64,000 nt of DNA, taken from contig NZ_JASHHX010000007.1 in NCBI RefSeq assembly GCF_030056575.1, positions 113,103-177,102 of the forward strand. The letters are read 5' to 3'. Below the pieces are notes generated by a model. The model made no database searches. It saw nothing but the letters and a program-made list of their open reading frames with translations, and was not told the origin of the DNA. Source of the stretch: Rhodoblastus sp. 17X3. Lineage in GTDB: Bacteria > Pseudomonadota > Alphaproteobacteria > Rhizobiales > Beijerinckiaceae. The first letter of the stretch is position 1. Each line of letters opens with the position of its first letter. Below are positions 36,107 to 44,765 of this stretch, piece after piece. The position numbers and the translations under genes were made by a program.

Positions 36107-36916
36107 TCAGTCCGGCAATTCATCGACCCAGACGCGAAATTCATGCAGGGTTTGCGGGCCGAAGAAATGAACCAGCGGCGTGTCGGCGGCGTCGCGGCCC
36201 TGCGCCATCAGGATCCGGCCGACGCGCGGCCCATTGTTACGCGGATCGAACGCCCACCAGCGGCCGCCGAGAAACACTTCCATCCAGGCGCAGAAATCCT
36301 GCTCTTCATAGGGCGGCGGCAGGCCGACGTCGCTGATATAGCCGCTGCAATAACGCGCCGGAATATTCAGCCCGCGCGCGAACGCTATGGCGAGATGCGT
36401 GAAGTCGCGGCAGACGCCCGTCCGTTTCTGATAGGCCTGATAGGCGGTAAGGGTCGGGTTGGCCTGATCGTAGCCGAAACGGATGTGCTGATGAACGAAA
36501 TCGCAGATCGCCTGGACGCGCGCCCAGCCCGGCGGGAAGGAGCCGAACAGCCGCCAGGCTTCGTTCGAGAGCAGATCGGTCTCGCAATAGCGGCTGCCGA
36601 GCAAAAACTCCAGAGTATCCGCCGGCAGGTCCGCGATTTCGTGCTGGACCGCCTCGGTATTGACCGGATCGATCGTCCGCCTCGCATGAAACACGGCGTT
36701 CGATTTCATGCGGATCAGGCCGGGCGGCGCGACCAGGCGCGTGCAGAGATTGCCGAAGCCGTCGAGATAGGTCCGCTGCGGCAAGGCCGGCTCGGTGTGC
36801 AGATAATCCGGCTGGTCGAGTTGCGCGGCCTGGCGCTGATGGACGTTGAGCAGACAGATGATCGGCGTGACCGCCGAAATTTCATAGGCCATGTCATAGC
36901 CGATGCGAAGGCGCAT
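36107..36916 (-). CDS. Transglutaminase-like family protein with altered triad
   Basis: A 269-residue protein with the bacterial transglutaminase-like N-terminal domain (about 1-80) and core. The nucleophile region RTGVCRDFTHLAIAFARGLNIPARYCSGY holds Cys169. The segment that carries the catalytic His in classical members (DFHAWFE) reads DFCAWMEVFLGGRWWAFDPR here, so Cys209 replaces His while Asp224 remains. A group of proteobacterial homologues has Ser at that place, so this is a variant of a non-canonical subfamily. Proteolytic or amidase activity is therefore doubtful. Function unknown. Confidence 0.82.
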   Translation of the reverse strand: MRLRIGYDMAYEISAVTPIICLLNVHQRQAAQLDQPDYLHTEPALPQRTYLDGFGNLCTRLVAPPGLIRMKSNAVFHARRTIDPVNTEAVQHEIADLPADTLEFLLGSRYCETDLLSNEAWRLFGSFPPGWARVQAICDFVHQHIRFGYDQANPTLTAYQAYQKRTGVCRDFTHLAIAFARGLNIPARYCSGYISDVGLPPPYEEQDFCAWMEVFLGGRWWAFDPRNNGPRVGRILMAQGRDAADTPLVHFFGPQTLHEFRVWVDELPD

Positions 36917-37219
36917 TAAAAATCCTGACTTGAAGAGAAATTCCCGGAAACGAAATTCCCGACCCGCGAACTGAAATACGCCAGTCTTCAGGGCCGGCGA
37001 CGCAACCGCGCGACGATATCCGTCACAATATTACGCGATCCAGGCAGTTTGAGCTAACGCAACCTTGTCGAAAATGCGATTCCGCTCGTTCAATTCAGCT
37101 TACAGACGCTTAAATCACTCAAAAACACAAGAAATAGCCAATGAATGCTCAAAAATGAGGCGGCGGAGCCATCTGGTCCGCCGCCCGGAAAGATCGAGAC
37201 GCGCTGATCCTCAAGGGAA
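36917..37219. other. Intergenic region upstream of the transglutaminase-like gene
   Basis: 303 bases. The left part presumably carries the transglutaminase promoter, and the A+T-rich middle (37040-37155) shows no supported gene. The right end contains the terminator of the lipoprotein gene. Confidence 0.4.
37151..37185 (-). terminator. Intrinsic terminator of the lipoprotein gene
   Basis: On the minus strand a nine-base perfect stem (GGCGGCGGA / TCCGCCGCC, nine-base loop) is followed by TCATTTTT. It lies 35 bases past the lipoprotein stop, the ideal position for its terminator. Confidence 0.75.
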
Positions 37220-37606
37220 TCAGGAATTGAGCTTCCAACCGCCGGCGGCGCGGCAAGCCGTTCCCTTGCCGATTTGCGGCCGTCCATTGATGTAAATCGT
37301 ATGGCTGAGCTCGCGGCAATCGCCGGTCGCGGCGCCGGGCGCCACATAGCCATAGGCGCCGTCGTCGCCGCGCCAGGTCTTGCGTTCGCCGGAATTCAGC
37401 GCCGCGATTTCCGCATTATTGGCCGCGGTCCTGCTGACGGCGTCAAGGCTGCCGCCGAGCGAGCCGCTGGCCAGCCCCGTATAGGGCGGCGGCGGGGCCA
37501 CAGCGGCGGCGGCCGCCGCCGGGGCGGTCGCCTCGGGCGTCGTGGTCGCGCAACCCGACAGGGACACGAGGAGCGCGCAGGCCAGGCCGGCGCGGGCCAG
37601 ATTCAT
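37220..37606 (-). CDS. RT0821/Lpp0805-type surface lipoprotein
   Basis: A 128-residue lipoprotein. The signal peptide MNLARAGLACALLVSLSGCATTT has lipobox LSGC, with the lipidated Cys at 19. An Ala/Pro linker follows, then GLASGSLGGSLDAVSRTAANNAEIAALNSGERKTWRGDDGAYGYVAPG and a final CRELSHTIYINGRPQIGKGTACR block typical of the RT0821/Lpp0805 (17-kDa antigen-like) family. It should sit in the outer membrane; the function is unknown. GGAGG before ATG 37606 fixes the start; the longer frame is rejected. Confidence 0.85.
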   Translation of the reverse strand: MNLARAGLACALLVSLSGCATTTPEATAPAAAAAAVAPPPPYTGLASGSLGGSLDAVSRTAANNAEIAALNSGERKTWRGDDGAYGYVAPGAATGDCRELSHTIYINGRPQIGKGTACRAAGGWKLNS

Positions 37607-37717
37607 CACGGCAAACCTCCAGAACGATAGCGATCGTGAATTTGGCGGCATATTAGACGCCGCCTTCCCGCGGCGAAAGGCGAAAAGACACAAAAATCGT
37701 CGTGGGACGCCGCGCGT

Positions 37718-39097
37718 TCAGTCCTGCGGCAGCGCAGGCAGGACGAGAACGGCGCGCAACCCGCCGAGCGGCGAATCGCTCAGGTTCAGCTTGCCGCCAT
37801 AGGCCCCCGCGAGATCGACCACGATGGACAGGCCCAGCCCCGAACCCGGCTTGCTCTCGTCGATCCGCCGTCCGCGCCGCAAAGCCTCGTCGCGCTGGTC
37901 CGCGGCGAGGCCAGGCCCGTCGTCGTCGATGGACAGTTCGAAGAAGACACGGTCGCTGCCGCTCGACGGCAAGGCCTCGGCGACGACCCGCACCTCGCTT
38001 TTCGCCCATTTGCAGGCGTTGTCGATGAGATTGCCGGCCATGTCGTCGAAATCCTGCTTTTCGCCCCGAAAGCGCAAATCCTCGGGACAATCCACGGCGA
38101 GGTCGATCGCCGGATAGATCTTGCCGAAAGCGCGCGCCATGGAGGCCAAAGCCTGCGCGGGATCGGCGGCGGCGCCGATCGCCCCGGCGCGGGTCGCGGC
38201 GCGGGCGCGATCGAGATAGAATTTCAACTGATCGCGCATCACCTCGGCCTGTTCGGCAACCTTGCGCGCCAGCGGCGTCTGCTCGGAATCGGCCTCATTG
38301 ACGATGACGCTCAGCGGCGTTTTCAGCGCATGGGCGAGATTTCCGACCTGGATGCGCGCCCGTTCGACGATCTCGCGATTGGCGCCGATCAGCAGGTTCA
38401 ACTCCTCGGCGAGCGGCGCGATCTCCTGCGGAAACTCGCCGGCCACGCCCTCGGCCTGTCCACGCCGCACGGCGACGACATCGCGGCGCAGCTGCCGCAG
38501 CGGGCGCAGGCCATAGCGCACCTGGAACGCCATGGCCGCGACCAGCAGCAACGCGAGCAGGAAGAAAGTGACGCCGATGTCGATTTCGAATTGTGCGACC
38601 TGCCCGTCTACGGTCAGGGTCGTCGCCGCGACCTGAACCAGAAAATGGCCCTGGTCGCCGGCGTTGATGACCCGCTCCAGCATCCGCAGCGGCTTGTTGT
38701 CTGGCCCCGCGATATTGCCGCGCCGCCGCCCCTCCTGCCCCGGCTCGGCGGCGGAGTCCGGCAGCCGCTGCAGGCGCGAGGCGAACAGGGAGCGCGAGGC
38801 GCGGATGTCGGTCGGGCTGACGTCGAGCCGGGTGATCTGCCAATACCAGCCCGAAAGCGGCAATTCGAATTGCGGCTCGGCGAGCTGGCCGGCGTCGGAC
38901 GTGTCGTCATGGGGCGAAGCGATGTCGGCGACGAGAGCGCGCAGATAGACGCCCAGTTGCTCATCGAGCGCCGCCTCGGCCGTATCGCGGTACAGGGCTG
39001 TCAGGACCAGCCCCGCCACGGTGAGGATCACCACGCAGGCCGCCGCCGAGGAGACGAACAGCCGCGTCGCGATCGAGGTGGCGGCGAGTCGCCTCAT
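37718..39097 (-). CDS. Sensor histidine kinase (PhoQ-like)
   Basis: A 459-residue membrane kinase. Two helices (about 13-36 and 176-192) flank a periplasmic sensor of about 140 residues. The H-box is NLAHALKTPLSVI with His257, a PhoQ/FeuQ-type form. The ATPase N-box is GNLIDNACKWAK, the G1 box DDDGPGLA and G2 GSGLGLSIV. ATG 39097 follows the response-regulator stop by one base. The operon order PepSY protein-regulator-kinase is a common proteobacterial module that senses cations or envelope stress; the stimulus here is unknown. Confidence 0.92.
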   Translation of the reverse strand: MRRLAATSIATRLFVSSAAACVVILTVAGLVLTALYRDTAEAALDEQLGVYLRALVADIASPHDDTSDAGQLAEPQFELPLSGWYWQITRLDVSPTDIRASRSLFASRLQRLPDSAAEPGQEGRRRGNIAGPDNKPLRMLERVINAGDQGHFLVQVAATTLTVDGQVAQFEIDIGVTFFLLALLLVAAMAFQVRYGLRPLRQLRRDVVAVRRGQAEGVAGEFPQEIAPLAEELNLLIGANREIVERARIQVGNLAHALKTPLSVIVNEADSEQTPLARKVAEQAEVMRDQLKFYLDRARAATRAGAIGAAADPAQALASMARAFGKIYPAIDLAVDCPEDLRFRGEKQDFDDMAGNLIDNACKWAKSEVRVVAEALPSSGSDRVFFELSIDDDGPGLAADQRDEALRRGRRIDESKPGSGLGLSIVVDLAGAYGGKLNLSDSPLGGLRAVLVLPALPQD

Positions 39098-39098
39098 G

Positions 39099-39785
39099 TC
39101 AGCGCGTCTGGGCGTGGTCCGGAGCCGCGCCCGGCTCCAGCATATAGCCCAGCCCGCGCACAGTCTGGAGCACATCCACGCCGAGCTTCTTGCGCAGCCG
39201 CCCGATAAAAACCTCGATCGTGTTCGAATCGCGATCGAAATCCTGATCGTAGAGATGTTCGACGATCTCGCTGCGCGAAACCACCCGCCCGGAATGATGC
39301 ATCAGATAGGCCAGCAGGCGGTATTCATGCGAGGTCAGCTTGACCGGCGCGCCGGAGACCAGCACCCGGCCCGAACGGGTGTCGAGCGACACCGGGCCAC
39401 AGGTCAGCTCGCTGCTGGCGTGGCCGGTGGCGCGACGCAGCAGCGCGCGCAGGCGGGCCAGAATTTCCTCCATGTGGAACGGCTTGGCGACATAATCGTC
39501 GGCGCCGGCGTCGAAGCCCTTCACCTTCTCGGACCAGCCGTCGCGGGCGGTCAGGATCAGCACCGGCATGGTCCGCTCGGCCTTGCGCCAGGCCGCGAGG
39601 ACGGCGATGCCGTCCATCTTCGGCAGGCCGATGTCGAGGATCACCGCGTCATAAGGCTCGGTGTCGCCGAGGAAATGGCCCTCCTCGCCGTCGGTCGCGG
39701 CATCGACGGCGTAGCCCGCGTCTTCCAGCGCGGCGACCAGCTGGCGGTTGAGGTCCTTGTCGTCCTCTATCACGAGAAGGCGCAA
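39099..39785 (-). CDS. OmpR-family response regulator
   Basis: A 228-residue regulator. The receiver domain (1-115) has acidic residues EDD at 7-9, phospho-acceptor Asp51 (VILDIGLPKMDG), Thr in LILTARD and Lys in VAKPF. The winged-helix DNA-binding domain follows from about 125 (VKLTSHEYRLLAYLMHHSGRVVSRSEIVEHLYDQDFDRDSNTIEV). It is the partner of the kinase that starts directly after its stop. Confidence 0.95.
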   Translation of the reverse strand: MRLLVIEDDKDLNRQLVAALEDAGYAVDAATDGEEGHFLGDTEPYDAVILDIGLPKMDGIAVLAAWRKAERTMPVLILTARDGWSEKVKGFDAGADDYVAKPFHMEEILARLRALLRRATGHASSELTCGPVSLDTRSGRVLVSGAPVKLTSHEYRLLAYLMHHSGRVVSRSEIVEHLYDQDFDRDSNTIEVFIGRLRKKLGVDVLQTVRGLGYMLEPGAAPDHAQTR

Positions 39786-39797
39786 TTGATCATCCTT

Positions 39798-40349
39798 TCA
39801 GTGCGCGTTCAACGCGCCGACGACCTGGCCGGTCGCGGCGTTCATGTATACATGGATCAGCGCGCCGTCGCCGCGCAGCAGGCTGATGTCATAAATATCG
39901 AGATCGTTCCATCGGCATAATTTTCCCGCCAGCGCCTCGGCCTGGGTCATGGCGGAGGCCTTGCGCATCAAGGCGAACGGCTCGCGGAGGCCGGCGCTGG
40001 CCACGCGCTCGCGCGTCTCGGCGGGGGTATAGCATTTCCGCGGGCCGAAAGGCGGCGCGCCCGAGGGAGGCGCGCCAACTGGCGCGCCCGGCGGGGCGTT
40101 TGGCGGGCCATGCGGCGGCCCCGCACGCATGCCGGCGCGCTCATCGGGATAGTCGTCCGGCAGCGGTTCGGCGTCATAGACAGGCGGGCCGTCGTAGCGC
40201 GGGCCGGAAAAGCCGTGGCCCCAGAATCGCGGGCCGCCGAAACCCCAGCCGCCAAAGCGATAGCCATCGGCCCAAGCGGCGCCGGCGCCGAGGGTGGAGA
40301 GCAGCCCGCAAAGGCATAGGAGCGAAGCCAGCGCGCGGATTTTGGCCAT
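39798..40349 (-). CDS. Exported PepSY-domain protein
   Basis: A 183-residue secreted protein. Signal peptide about 1-27 (LASLLCLCGLLSTLGAGAAWA). A Gly/Pro-rich low-complexity stretch follows (about 30-103), then a PepSY-like domain: KCYTPAETRERVASAGLREPFALMRKASAMTQAEALAGKLCRWNDLDIYDISLLRGDG and a final HVYMNAATGQVVG. Two Cys residues may form a disulfide. It lies 12 bases upstream of the two-component genes on the same strand and probably modulates the kinase sensor in the periplasm. Confidence 0.83.
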   Translation of the reverse strand: MAKIRALASLLCLCGLLSTLGAGAAWADGYRFGGWGFGGPRFWGHGFSGPRYDGPPVYDAEPLPDDYPDERAGMRAGPPHGPPNAPPGAPVGAPPSGAPPFGPRKCYTPAETRERVASAGLREPFALMRKASAMTQAEALAGKLCRWNDLDIYDISLLRGDGALIHVYMNAATGQVVGALNAH

Positions 40350-40554
40350 GCGGCAGATTGACCGGGCGAGTCTGAATATGGCGTGAACCGCTGGCGCCGC
40401 TCGATTTTTCCTTCGGCCCTGCCGCCGCGAACATCAGAAGGCCGGAAAGCCGTCGCGGTTTAGCCGCAATGGCTTCGTTGAATGGCGTTGCCTGATGTCA
40501 GAAGCGCGCCGGCATTTTGCGCCGGAGCCGGCACAGGCCGACGGGGCTCTGCGC

Positions 40555-41133
40555 ATGAATCCAATTTCCAATGATCAAGTTTCTCCGCCGCCCGGGCGTG
40601 TGAAGATCGCCGCCGTGCTGGCCGCCGGCGCCATTGCGCTGATGGCGCTCGACGCCGGGCTGGAATTGCGGCCCGCCCCCGCGCCCGCGCAAACCTCGGC
40701 CGCCCGCGCGTTTGCGCCGCCAGATCACGCAAAAGAGGCGTCCAGCGTGCGGAGCCTGGCCTATTATCCGGAACAGCTTGCCGCGCTGAGGAGCCTGTCG
40801 AGTTTCACGCCGGGTCCCGACTCCGGGCTTACCGATCCGTCCGCGTCCGCCAGCGCCGCGCATCCGTCAGCGCCCGCGCCCGACGCCCGGCCCCTTCGCC
40901 GCGCGGAGCCGGCCGCCAAAGCCTCCTCGCCGCTCGCGGCCCACGCGCCCGCCCCCATGGCGGCTTCCACGGCAGCGGAGCCGGCGACGGACCGTTCCGT
41001 GAAGCTCTTCGGCGTTGCGGTTCCCGGCGCGATGGAATTTGGCGACCGCGTCGCCGCCCTGCGGGAAAACGCCAGCCGCTGGAGCGAAACGGCCTGGGGC
41101 CTCGGCGGAAAGATCGCCGGCGTTTGGCGCTGA
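40555..41133 (+). CDS. Hypothetical single-pass membrane protein
   Basis: A 192-residue protein I do not recognise. A short cytoplasmic N-terminus is followed by one helix (VKIAAVLAAGAIALMALDAGL) and a long Ala/Pro/Ser-rich region, ending in a more conserved-looking tail (SVKLFGVAVPGAMEFGDRVAALRENASRW). Start taken at ATG 40555; an ATG at 40495 in the same frame lacks a ribosome site. It stands between divergent and unrelated neighbours. Real-gene status rests on length, codon use and the membrane anchor. Confidence 0.55.
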   Translation: MNPISNDQVSPPPGRVKIAAVLAAGAIALMALDAGLELRPAPAPAQTSAARAFAPPDHAKEASSVRSLAYYPEQLAALRSLSSFTPGPDSGLTDPSASASAAHPSAPAPDARPLRRAEPAAKASSPLAAHAPAPMAASTAAEPATDRSVKLFGVAVPGAMEFGDRVAALRENASRWSETAWGLGGKIAGVWR

Positions 41134-41306
41134 GCCGCCGGCGCTCTGGCGCGGAGGCGCCGCCCGCGCCCTTCGCTTCGGGCGCGAAAGCCTTGCCAGA
41201 CAACTTGCCAGACAATCCGGCTTTATGCCACCAATGCGCCCTTCGCATAGCGTGAGCGGCGCATTTTTCGCCCGGCGCAATCGCGCGCCGGGGCAGAGGT
41301 GGGGTC

Positions 41307-41885
41307 TTGAACGGATTGAGAGCATTGCCCTTCGCCGCGATCGCCGCCCTGGCCCTCGGCCTGGCGGCGACCTTGGCGGCCCTGCAAGGCGATCCGCCTT
41401 TCGGCGCCGTCGAGATCGGGCCGTGGACGACCTGGCCGCGCGTTGGCGATTCCGAAATCGACCCCTACGCCCGCGCCGTTCTCGCCGCCAGCGGCGCCTT
41501 GCCGCTCGGCTCCGGCGAGGGCCTCGCCTTCATCGCCAAGACGGACGACTCTGGCGCGGCGCTGGACGCGCGCTGCGATTATCGCATTTCCGGCGGCGCC
41601 CCCTCCGCGCGTTTCTGGACGCTGGCCGCCTATGACGTCGATGGCCGGCTGAGGCCCAACGCCGCCAATCGCTATGGCCTGAGCTCGGCCACATTGCTGC
41701 GCGACTCCGGCGGCGGCTTCACCGTCGACGCCTCGCGCGACGCGCAGCCGGGCAATTGGCTCCCGCTCGGGGACAAGAGCCGCTTCATCCTCGTGATGCG
41801 CGCCTATCAACAGACAAGCAGCGCCGTCACCGGCGCCCTGGACGGGCTTGTCCTTCCCGGGATCACGCGGGAAGGCTGCTCATGA
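41307..41885 (+). CDS. DUF1214 domain protein
   Basis: A 192-residue protein with one N-terminal helix (LPFAAIAALALGLAATLAAL) and a DUF1214-like beta domain (YARAVLAASGALPLGSGEGLAFIAKTDDSG ... FWTLAAYDVDGRL ... NWLPLGDKSRFILVMRAYQ). In many Rhizobiales this partner precedes a DUF1254 protein, as here. The function is unknown; the protein is probably periplasmic and anchored. TTG start with an AGAGGTGGGG ribosome site. Stop overlaps the next gene as ATGA. Confidence 0.83.
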   Translation: MNGLRALPFAAIAALALGLAATLAALQGDPPFGAVEIGPWTTWPRVGDSEIDPYARAVLAASGALPLGSGEGLAFIAKTDDSGAALDARCDYRISGGAPSARFWTLAAYDVDGRLRPNAANRYGLSSATLLRDSGGGFTVDASRDAQPGNWLPLGDKSRFILVMRAYQQTSSAVTGALDGLVLPGITREGCS

Positions 41886-42493
41886 GCCCGCGCCTCTCGG
41901 CAGCCGACCGCGTCATCGGCTTGATCCCCTGGGTTGTCGCGGCCCTGTTCGGCGCCGTAGCGATCCACCTTCTGGCGGTGCTGTCGCTGCCCGCGCTCGC
42001 GCCCGGCGCATCGTTCCGCAAGCTCGCGCTGCCTCTCGCCCCCGGCGAAAAGGCGCTTCTGCCGCGCGCGGCCGCGGTCTCCGGCGGATCGGCCTTCGCC
42101 GATCCCTTCGCCGCGCTTGCCCTGTGTCGATTCGATCTTGCCCAGGGCCCGTTGCGCGTGCGCGCCTCAGCCGATGGCGATCATCCCGCCTCCGTTTCGG
42201 TCAGGTTGGCGGACGGCACGATCATCTATTCCGCAAATGACAAGCAGACGCCGAACGGGAAGTTCAATGTCCTCGTCGTGACCCAGGCGCAGGCCGATGC
42301 GCTGGATTCGGCGCAGGACAATACCGGCCAGACGGGCGCGTCTGGCGGTGGGGACGATGAATTGCGGCTGGTTTCCCCCAGCGCGAGAGGCTTCGTCCTG
42401 TTCCGGACGCTCAGCCTGCGCGCAGGCGATTATGAAGCGGCGGCGGCGGCGCGCGGCGGCTTCGCATGTTCGGTTGAGAAGCCTGCGCCCTGA
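41882..42493 (+). CDS. DUF1254 domain protein
   Basis: A 203-residue protein with one N-terminal membrane helix (LIPWVVAALFGAVAIHLLAVLSL) and a beta-rich periplasmic domain: DPFAALALCRFDLAQGPLRVRASADGDHPASVSVRLADGTIIYSANDK, then LRLVSPSARGFVLFRTLSL. This fits short rhizobial DUF1254 proteins. It is translationally coupled to the DUF1214 gene by an ATGA overlap, so the two probably act together. Confidence 0.83.
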   Translation: MSPRLSAADRVIGLIPWVVAALFGAVAIHLLAVLSLPALAPGASFRKLALPLAPGEKALLPRAAAVSGGSAFADPFAALALCRFDLAQGPLRVRASADGDHPASVSVRLADGTIIYSANDKQTPNGKFNVLVVTQAQADALDSAQDNTGQTGASGGGDDELRLVSPSARGFVLFRTLSLRAGDYEAAAAARGGFACSVEKPAP

Positions 42494-42524
42494 TGCGGCG
42501 CGCCGGAATGATCGCTCGGCGGAA

Positions 42525-42716
42525 TCAGGCGCGCTTGCGGCGGCGCTGGCGGCGCGGCGCGGTTCCCGCGGGCGCGCGGCTCTGCGGTCCGCTTGTCCCA
42601 TCCTCATGGCGCTCGTAGCGGACGCCCATGAAAAACAGGATCTCCGCCGGACCTTGCGGAGAAACAGTCGCGGCGCGCGGCCTCGATTCAATGCGGAATG
42701 GCAGGATCTCGCCCAT
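42525..42716 (-). CDS. Small basic rhizobial protein (63 aa)
   Basis: A 63-residue protein starting MGEILPFRIESRPRAA with a central EILFFMGVRYERHEDG and an Arg/Lys-rich end (RRQRRRKRA). Short proteins with an 'ILFF-x-GVRYERH' core followed by a basic tail are widespread in Rhizobiales, of unknown function. ATG 42716 fits the family start; the longer frame to 42821 is rejected. Confidence 0.7.
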   Translation of the reverse strand: MGEILPFRIESRPRAATVSPQGPAEILFFMGVRYERHEDGTSGPQSRAPAGTAPRRQRRRKRA

Positions 42717-42797
42717 GGCTCTCGCCCTCGCCCGGCGGCCCCGAATCGCTCGGGCGCCCAACCGTGAAAAATGAAATAGCGCATTTGTTAAAATTTC

Positions 42798-42843
42798 GGA
42801 CATCCGATGTCCTGCCCTCATTAATCCTTTGCGATGGTTAATG
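42798..42843. promoter_or_regulatory. Two palindromes in the DUF2336 promoter region
   Basis: GGACAT-ccg-ATGTCC (42798-42812) and CATTAA-N13-TTAATG (42819-42843) are each perfectly symmetrical and lie 60-100 bases before the DUF2336 start in an A+T-rich gap. They look like regulator sites; no regulator can be named. Confidence 0.45.
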
Positions 42844-42901
42844 ATGTGTCAATAAAGCTTGGCTAGGGTCCCTTTATCCGAACTTTTTCCGGGCCCTTGT
42901 C

Positions 42902-44059
42902 ATGCCGACCGACATTTACGCCCGCCTGCGCGATCTCGCGGCCTCGGCGGAAGCCAAACCGAGCGAAATGCGGCCGGTGCTTCTGCGCGTCACCACCGAT
43001 CTCTTCGCCTTGCAGCCCCAGCATTCGCCGGAGGAAATCCGTCTCTACGAAGAAATGGCGGGCAGGCTGATCGATGCCGCCGACGAGGCCACGCTGGCCC
43101 TGGTCGCCCGCAAGCTGGCGCGCTGCGCCGACTCGCCAGCCTCCCTCCTCGCCCGGATCAAGGCGCGCGGCGGCGAGGCGGCGCGCGAGATCTTTCTCGC
43201 CGACCCGCAGGTCGAATGGAGGGAGTTGCGCCATGTCGCCGCCAGCGGACCCTGCGACCAGGCCAGCGCGGTCGCTGCTCGCAGCGATCTCGACCGCGAG
43301 ATCGTCCGGCTGCTCGCCGCGCGGCCCGAACGCGAGATCGCCCGCGCGCTCGCCGGCAATTCGCTTGCCCCGCTCACGAACGAGAGCCTGCGCCAACTCG
43401 CCCTGCGCGGACGCGACGATCCCGCGCTCGCGCGCGCCCTGCTCGACCGCTGCGCGCTCACGCTCGACTGCCTGCCGCTCTATCTTTCGGCCAATGCAGG
43501 AGAGCGCGCGAAACTCCTCGCCCTTGCGCTCGAAGCCGGGCTTGGCCAGACCGGCCGGCTCGCCAGCGAAGGTCTGGACGAAGAGACGACTGCGCGCATT
43601 GAGGCGGCGGCGCTGCGCCAGAAGCGCGCGACCTTCGCCCTGCTTCTCGCCGACCTGCTCAAATGCGATTCGCTCTGCGCGCGGCGCATCGTCAAGGACG
43701 AGAGCGGCGACGCGCTGACTCTGGCTTTCATCGCCATCGGTCTGCCGCAGGAAGCCGCTGCGCGAATTTTCCTGATCGCGTTTCCCAGGGTCGCGCTGTC
43801 GTCGGAACTGTTCGGCCGGAACATGAACTTGTTCCGCTTGCCGCGCCGGGTCGCGTCGCGGATCATCGAGGCGGCGACCGGCAGCCAGCGCATCGAGCGC
43901 CAGCGTTTCGAGCGCTCAGTTTCCAACACTCCGGTTTCCAAGACTTCAGTTTCCAAGACTCCGGTTTCCACTCCGGCGAATGTCGCGTCGCAAACGCAAA
44001 ACGCCGAACGCGGCGCCTCTGCGCCACAGCGCGACCTGAGGAAGAACGGCGCCGCCTGA
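42902..44059 (+). CDS. DUF2336 domain protein
   Basis: A 385-residue all-helical protein. The first 330 residues are HEAT-like helices typical of DUF2336 (for example LRQLALRGRDDPALARALLDR and EEIRLYEEMAGRLID), with a final SELFGRNMNLFRLPRRVASRIIEAATGS. DUF2336 proteins are widespread in alphaproteobacteria, of unknown role. The last 60 residues are a disordered Ser/Thr/Val tail containing a recent-looking 15-base tandem repeat. ATG 42902 is taken as start. Confidence 0.83.
   Translation: MPTDIYARLRDLAASAEAKPSEMRPVLLRVTTDLFALQPQHSPEEIRLYEEMAGRLIDAADEATLALVARKLARCADSPASLLARIKARGGEAAREIFLADPQVEWRELRHVAASGPCDQASAVAARSDLDREIVRLLAARPEREIARALAGNSLAPLTNESLRQLALRGRDDPALARALLDRCALTLDCLPLYLSANAGERAKLLALALEAGLGQTGRLASEGLDEETTARIEAAALRQKRATFALLLADLLKCDSLCARRIVKDESGDALTLAFIAIGLPQEAAARIFLIAFPRVALSSELFGRNMNLFRLPRRVASRIIEAATGSQRIERQRFERSVSNTPVSKTSVSKTPVSTPANVASQTQNAERGASAPQRDLRKNGAA
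43919..43975 (+). repeat. 15-base tandem repeat (about 3.8 copies) inside the DUF2336 gene
   Basis: Units GTTTCCAACACTCCG, GTTTCCAAGACTTCA and GTTTCCAAGACTCCG are followed by a shortened GTTTCCACTCCG. They encode VSNTP-VSKTS-VSKTP-VSTP. The 15-base period keeps frame, so copy number can vary without breaking the gene. Confidence 0.85.
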
Positions 44060-44071
44060 CGACTGCGCGCG

Positions 44072-44407
44072 TCAGACCAGATCCAGCGTCACGCGGCCCG
44101 CGCGATCCTCGACCTCGACGATCCACAGATCGGGATCGAAGCCGGTTTCCCTTGCGAGCTTCGCCTCGACGTCGGCGCTGGCGATCCATTCGTCGCGGTG
44201 GGCGCGGAGAAACAGCCGCGCGACATCCTCGCGCGCCTCACTCTGCGGCGCGGGCGCGAAAAGGGCGGCGGTTCCATCGAGGCGGTCGATTTTGACGAAA
44301 ATGGCGCCGGCTTCCGCCGCGCCGCGCCGACGCAGGAAGACCGGGACATTTTCAGAGGCGCAACGGCGCAAAAAGGCCGCGACCCAGATATCGGTGCGTA
44401 GGCGCAT
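44072..44407 (-). CDS. DUF1491 family protein
   Basis: A 111-residue soluble protein beginning MRLRTDIWVAAFLRRCASENVPVFLRRRGAAEAGAIFVKIDRLDG and ending DEWIASADVEAKLARETGFDPDLWIVEVEDRAG, which matches DUF1491 along its length. The function is unknown. The family start MRLR at 44407 is preferred over a longer frame. Convergent with the DUF2336 gene. Confidence 0.85.
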   Translation of the reverse strand: MRLRTDIWVAAFLRRCASENVPVFLRRRGAAEAGAIFVKIDRLDGTAALFAPAPQSEAREDVARLFLRAHRDEWIASADVEAKLARETGFDPDLWIVEVEDRAGRVTLDLV

Positions 44408-44765
44408 GGGCGCATCATAGCGGCCGCGGCGCGGCGCGCCAGCCCAATCCCCCGGTTGGCCCAGACCGCTCGTCTGGCGGCCCTCGCCCAGCAATTTCTT
44501 TTCTGGCAATGAAATCCGCGTCATCCCGATGTCGCCGTGATCTCGACCGGCCTGTCATCTGCCGCATGGGTAGTTTTCGAGGCTGCCGCCGGATGGGATT
44601 TGGCGCGAAGCCGTCCCTTCGCTGCATGGAGCGCGCCACATCAACATCGATGCCGCCACGCCCTGGGTAGTTGGCCACGGCGCCGGCCCCGGCGGCGCCC
44701 GGTGATGGATTCGCTAGCGTCCAAAGATTTTCACCAGCCCGGAACCGCGAGAAGAAGAGCCACGA
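44408..44765. other. Intergenic region upstream of the DUF1491 and DUF3775 genes
   Basis: 358 bases between divergent genes. Frames exist on both strands, but none gives a recognisable or well-started product. I see no repeat or RNA. Confidence 0.35.
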
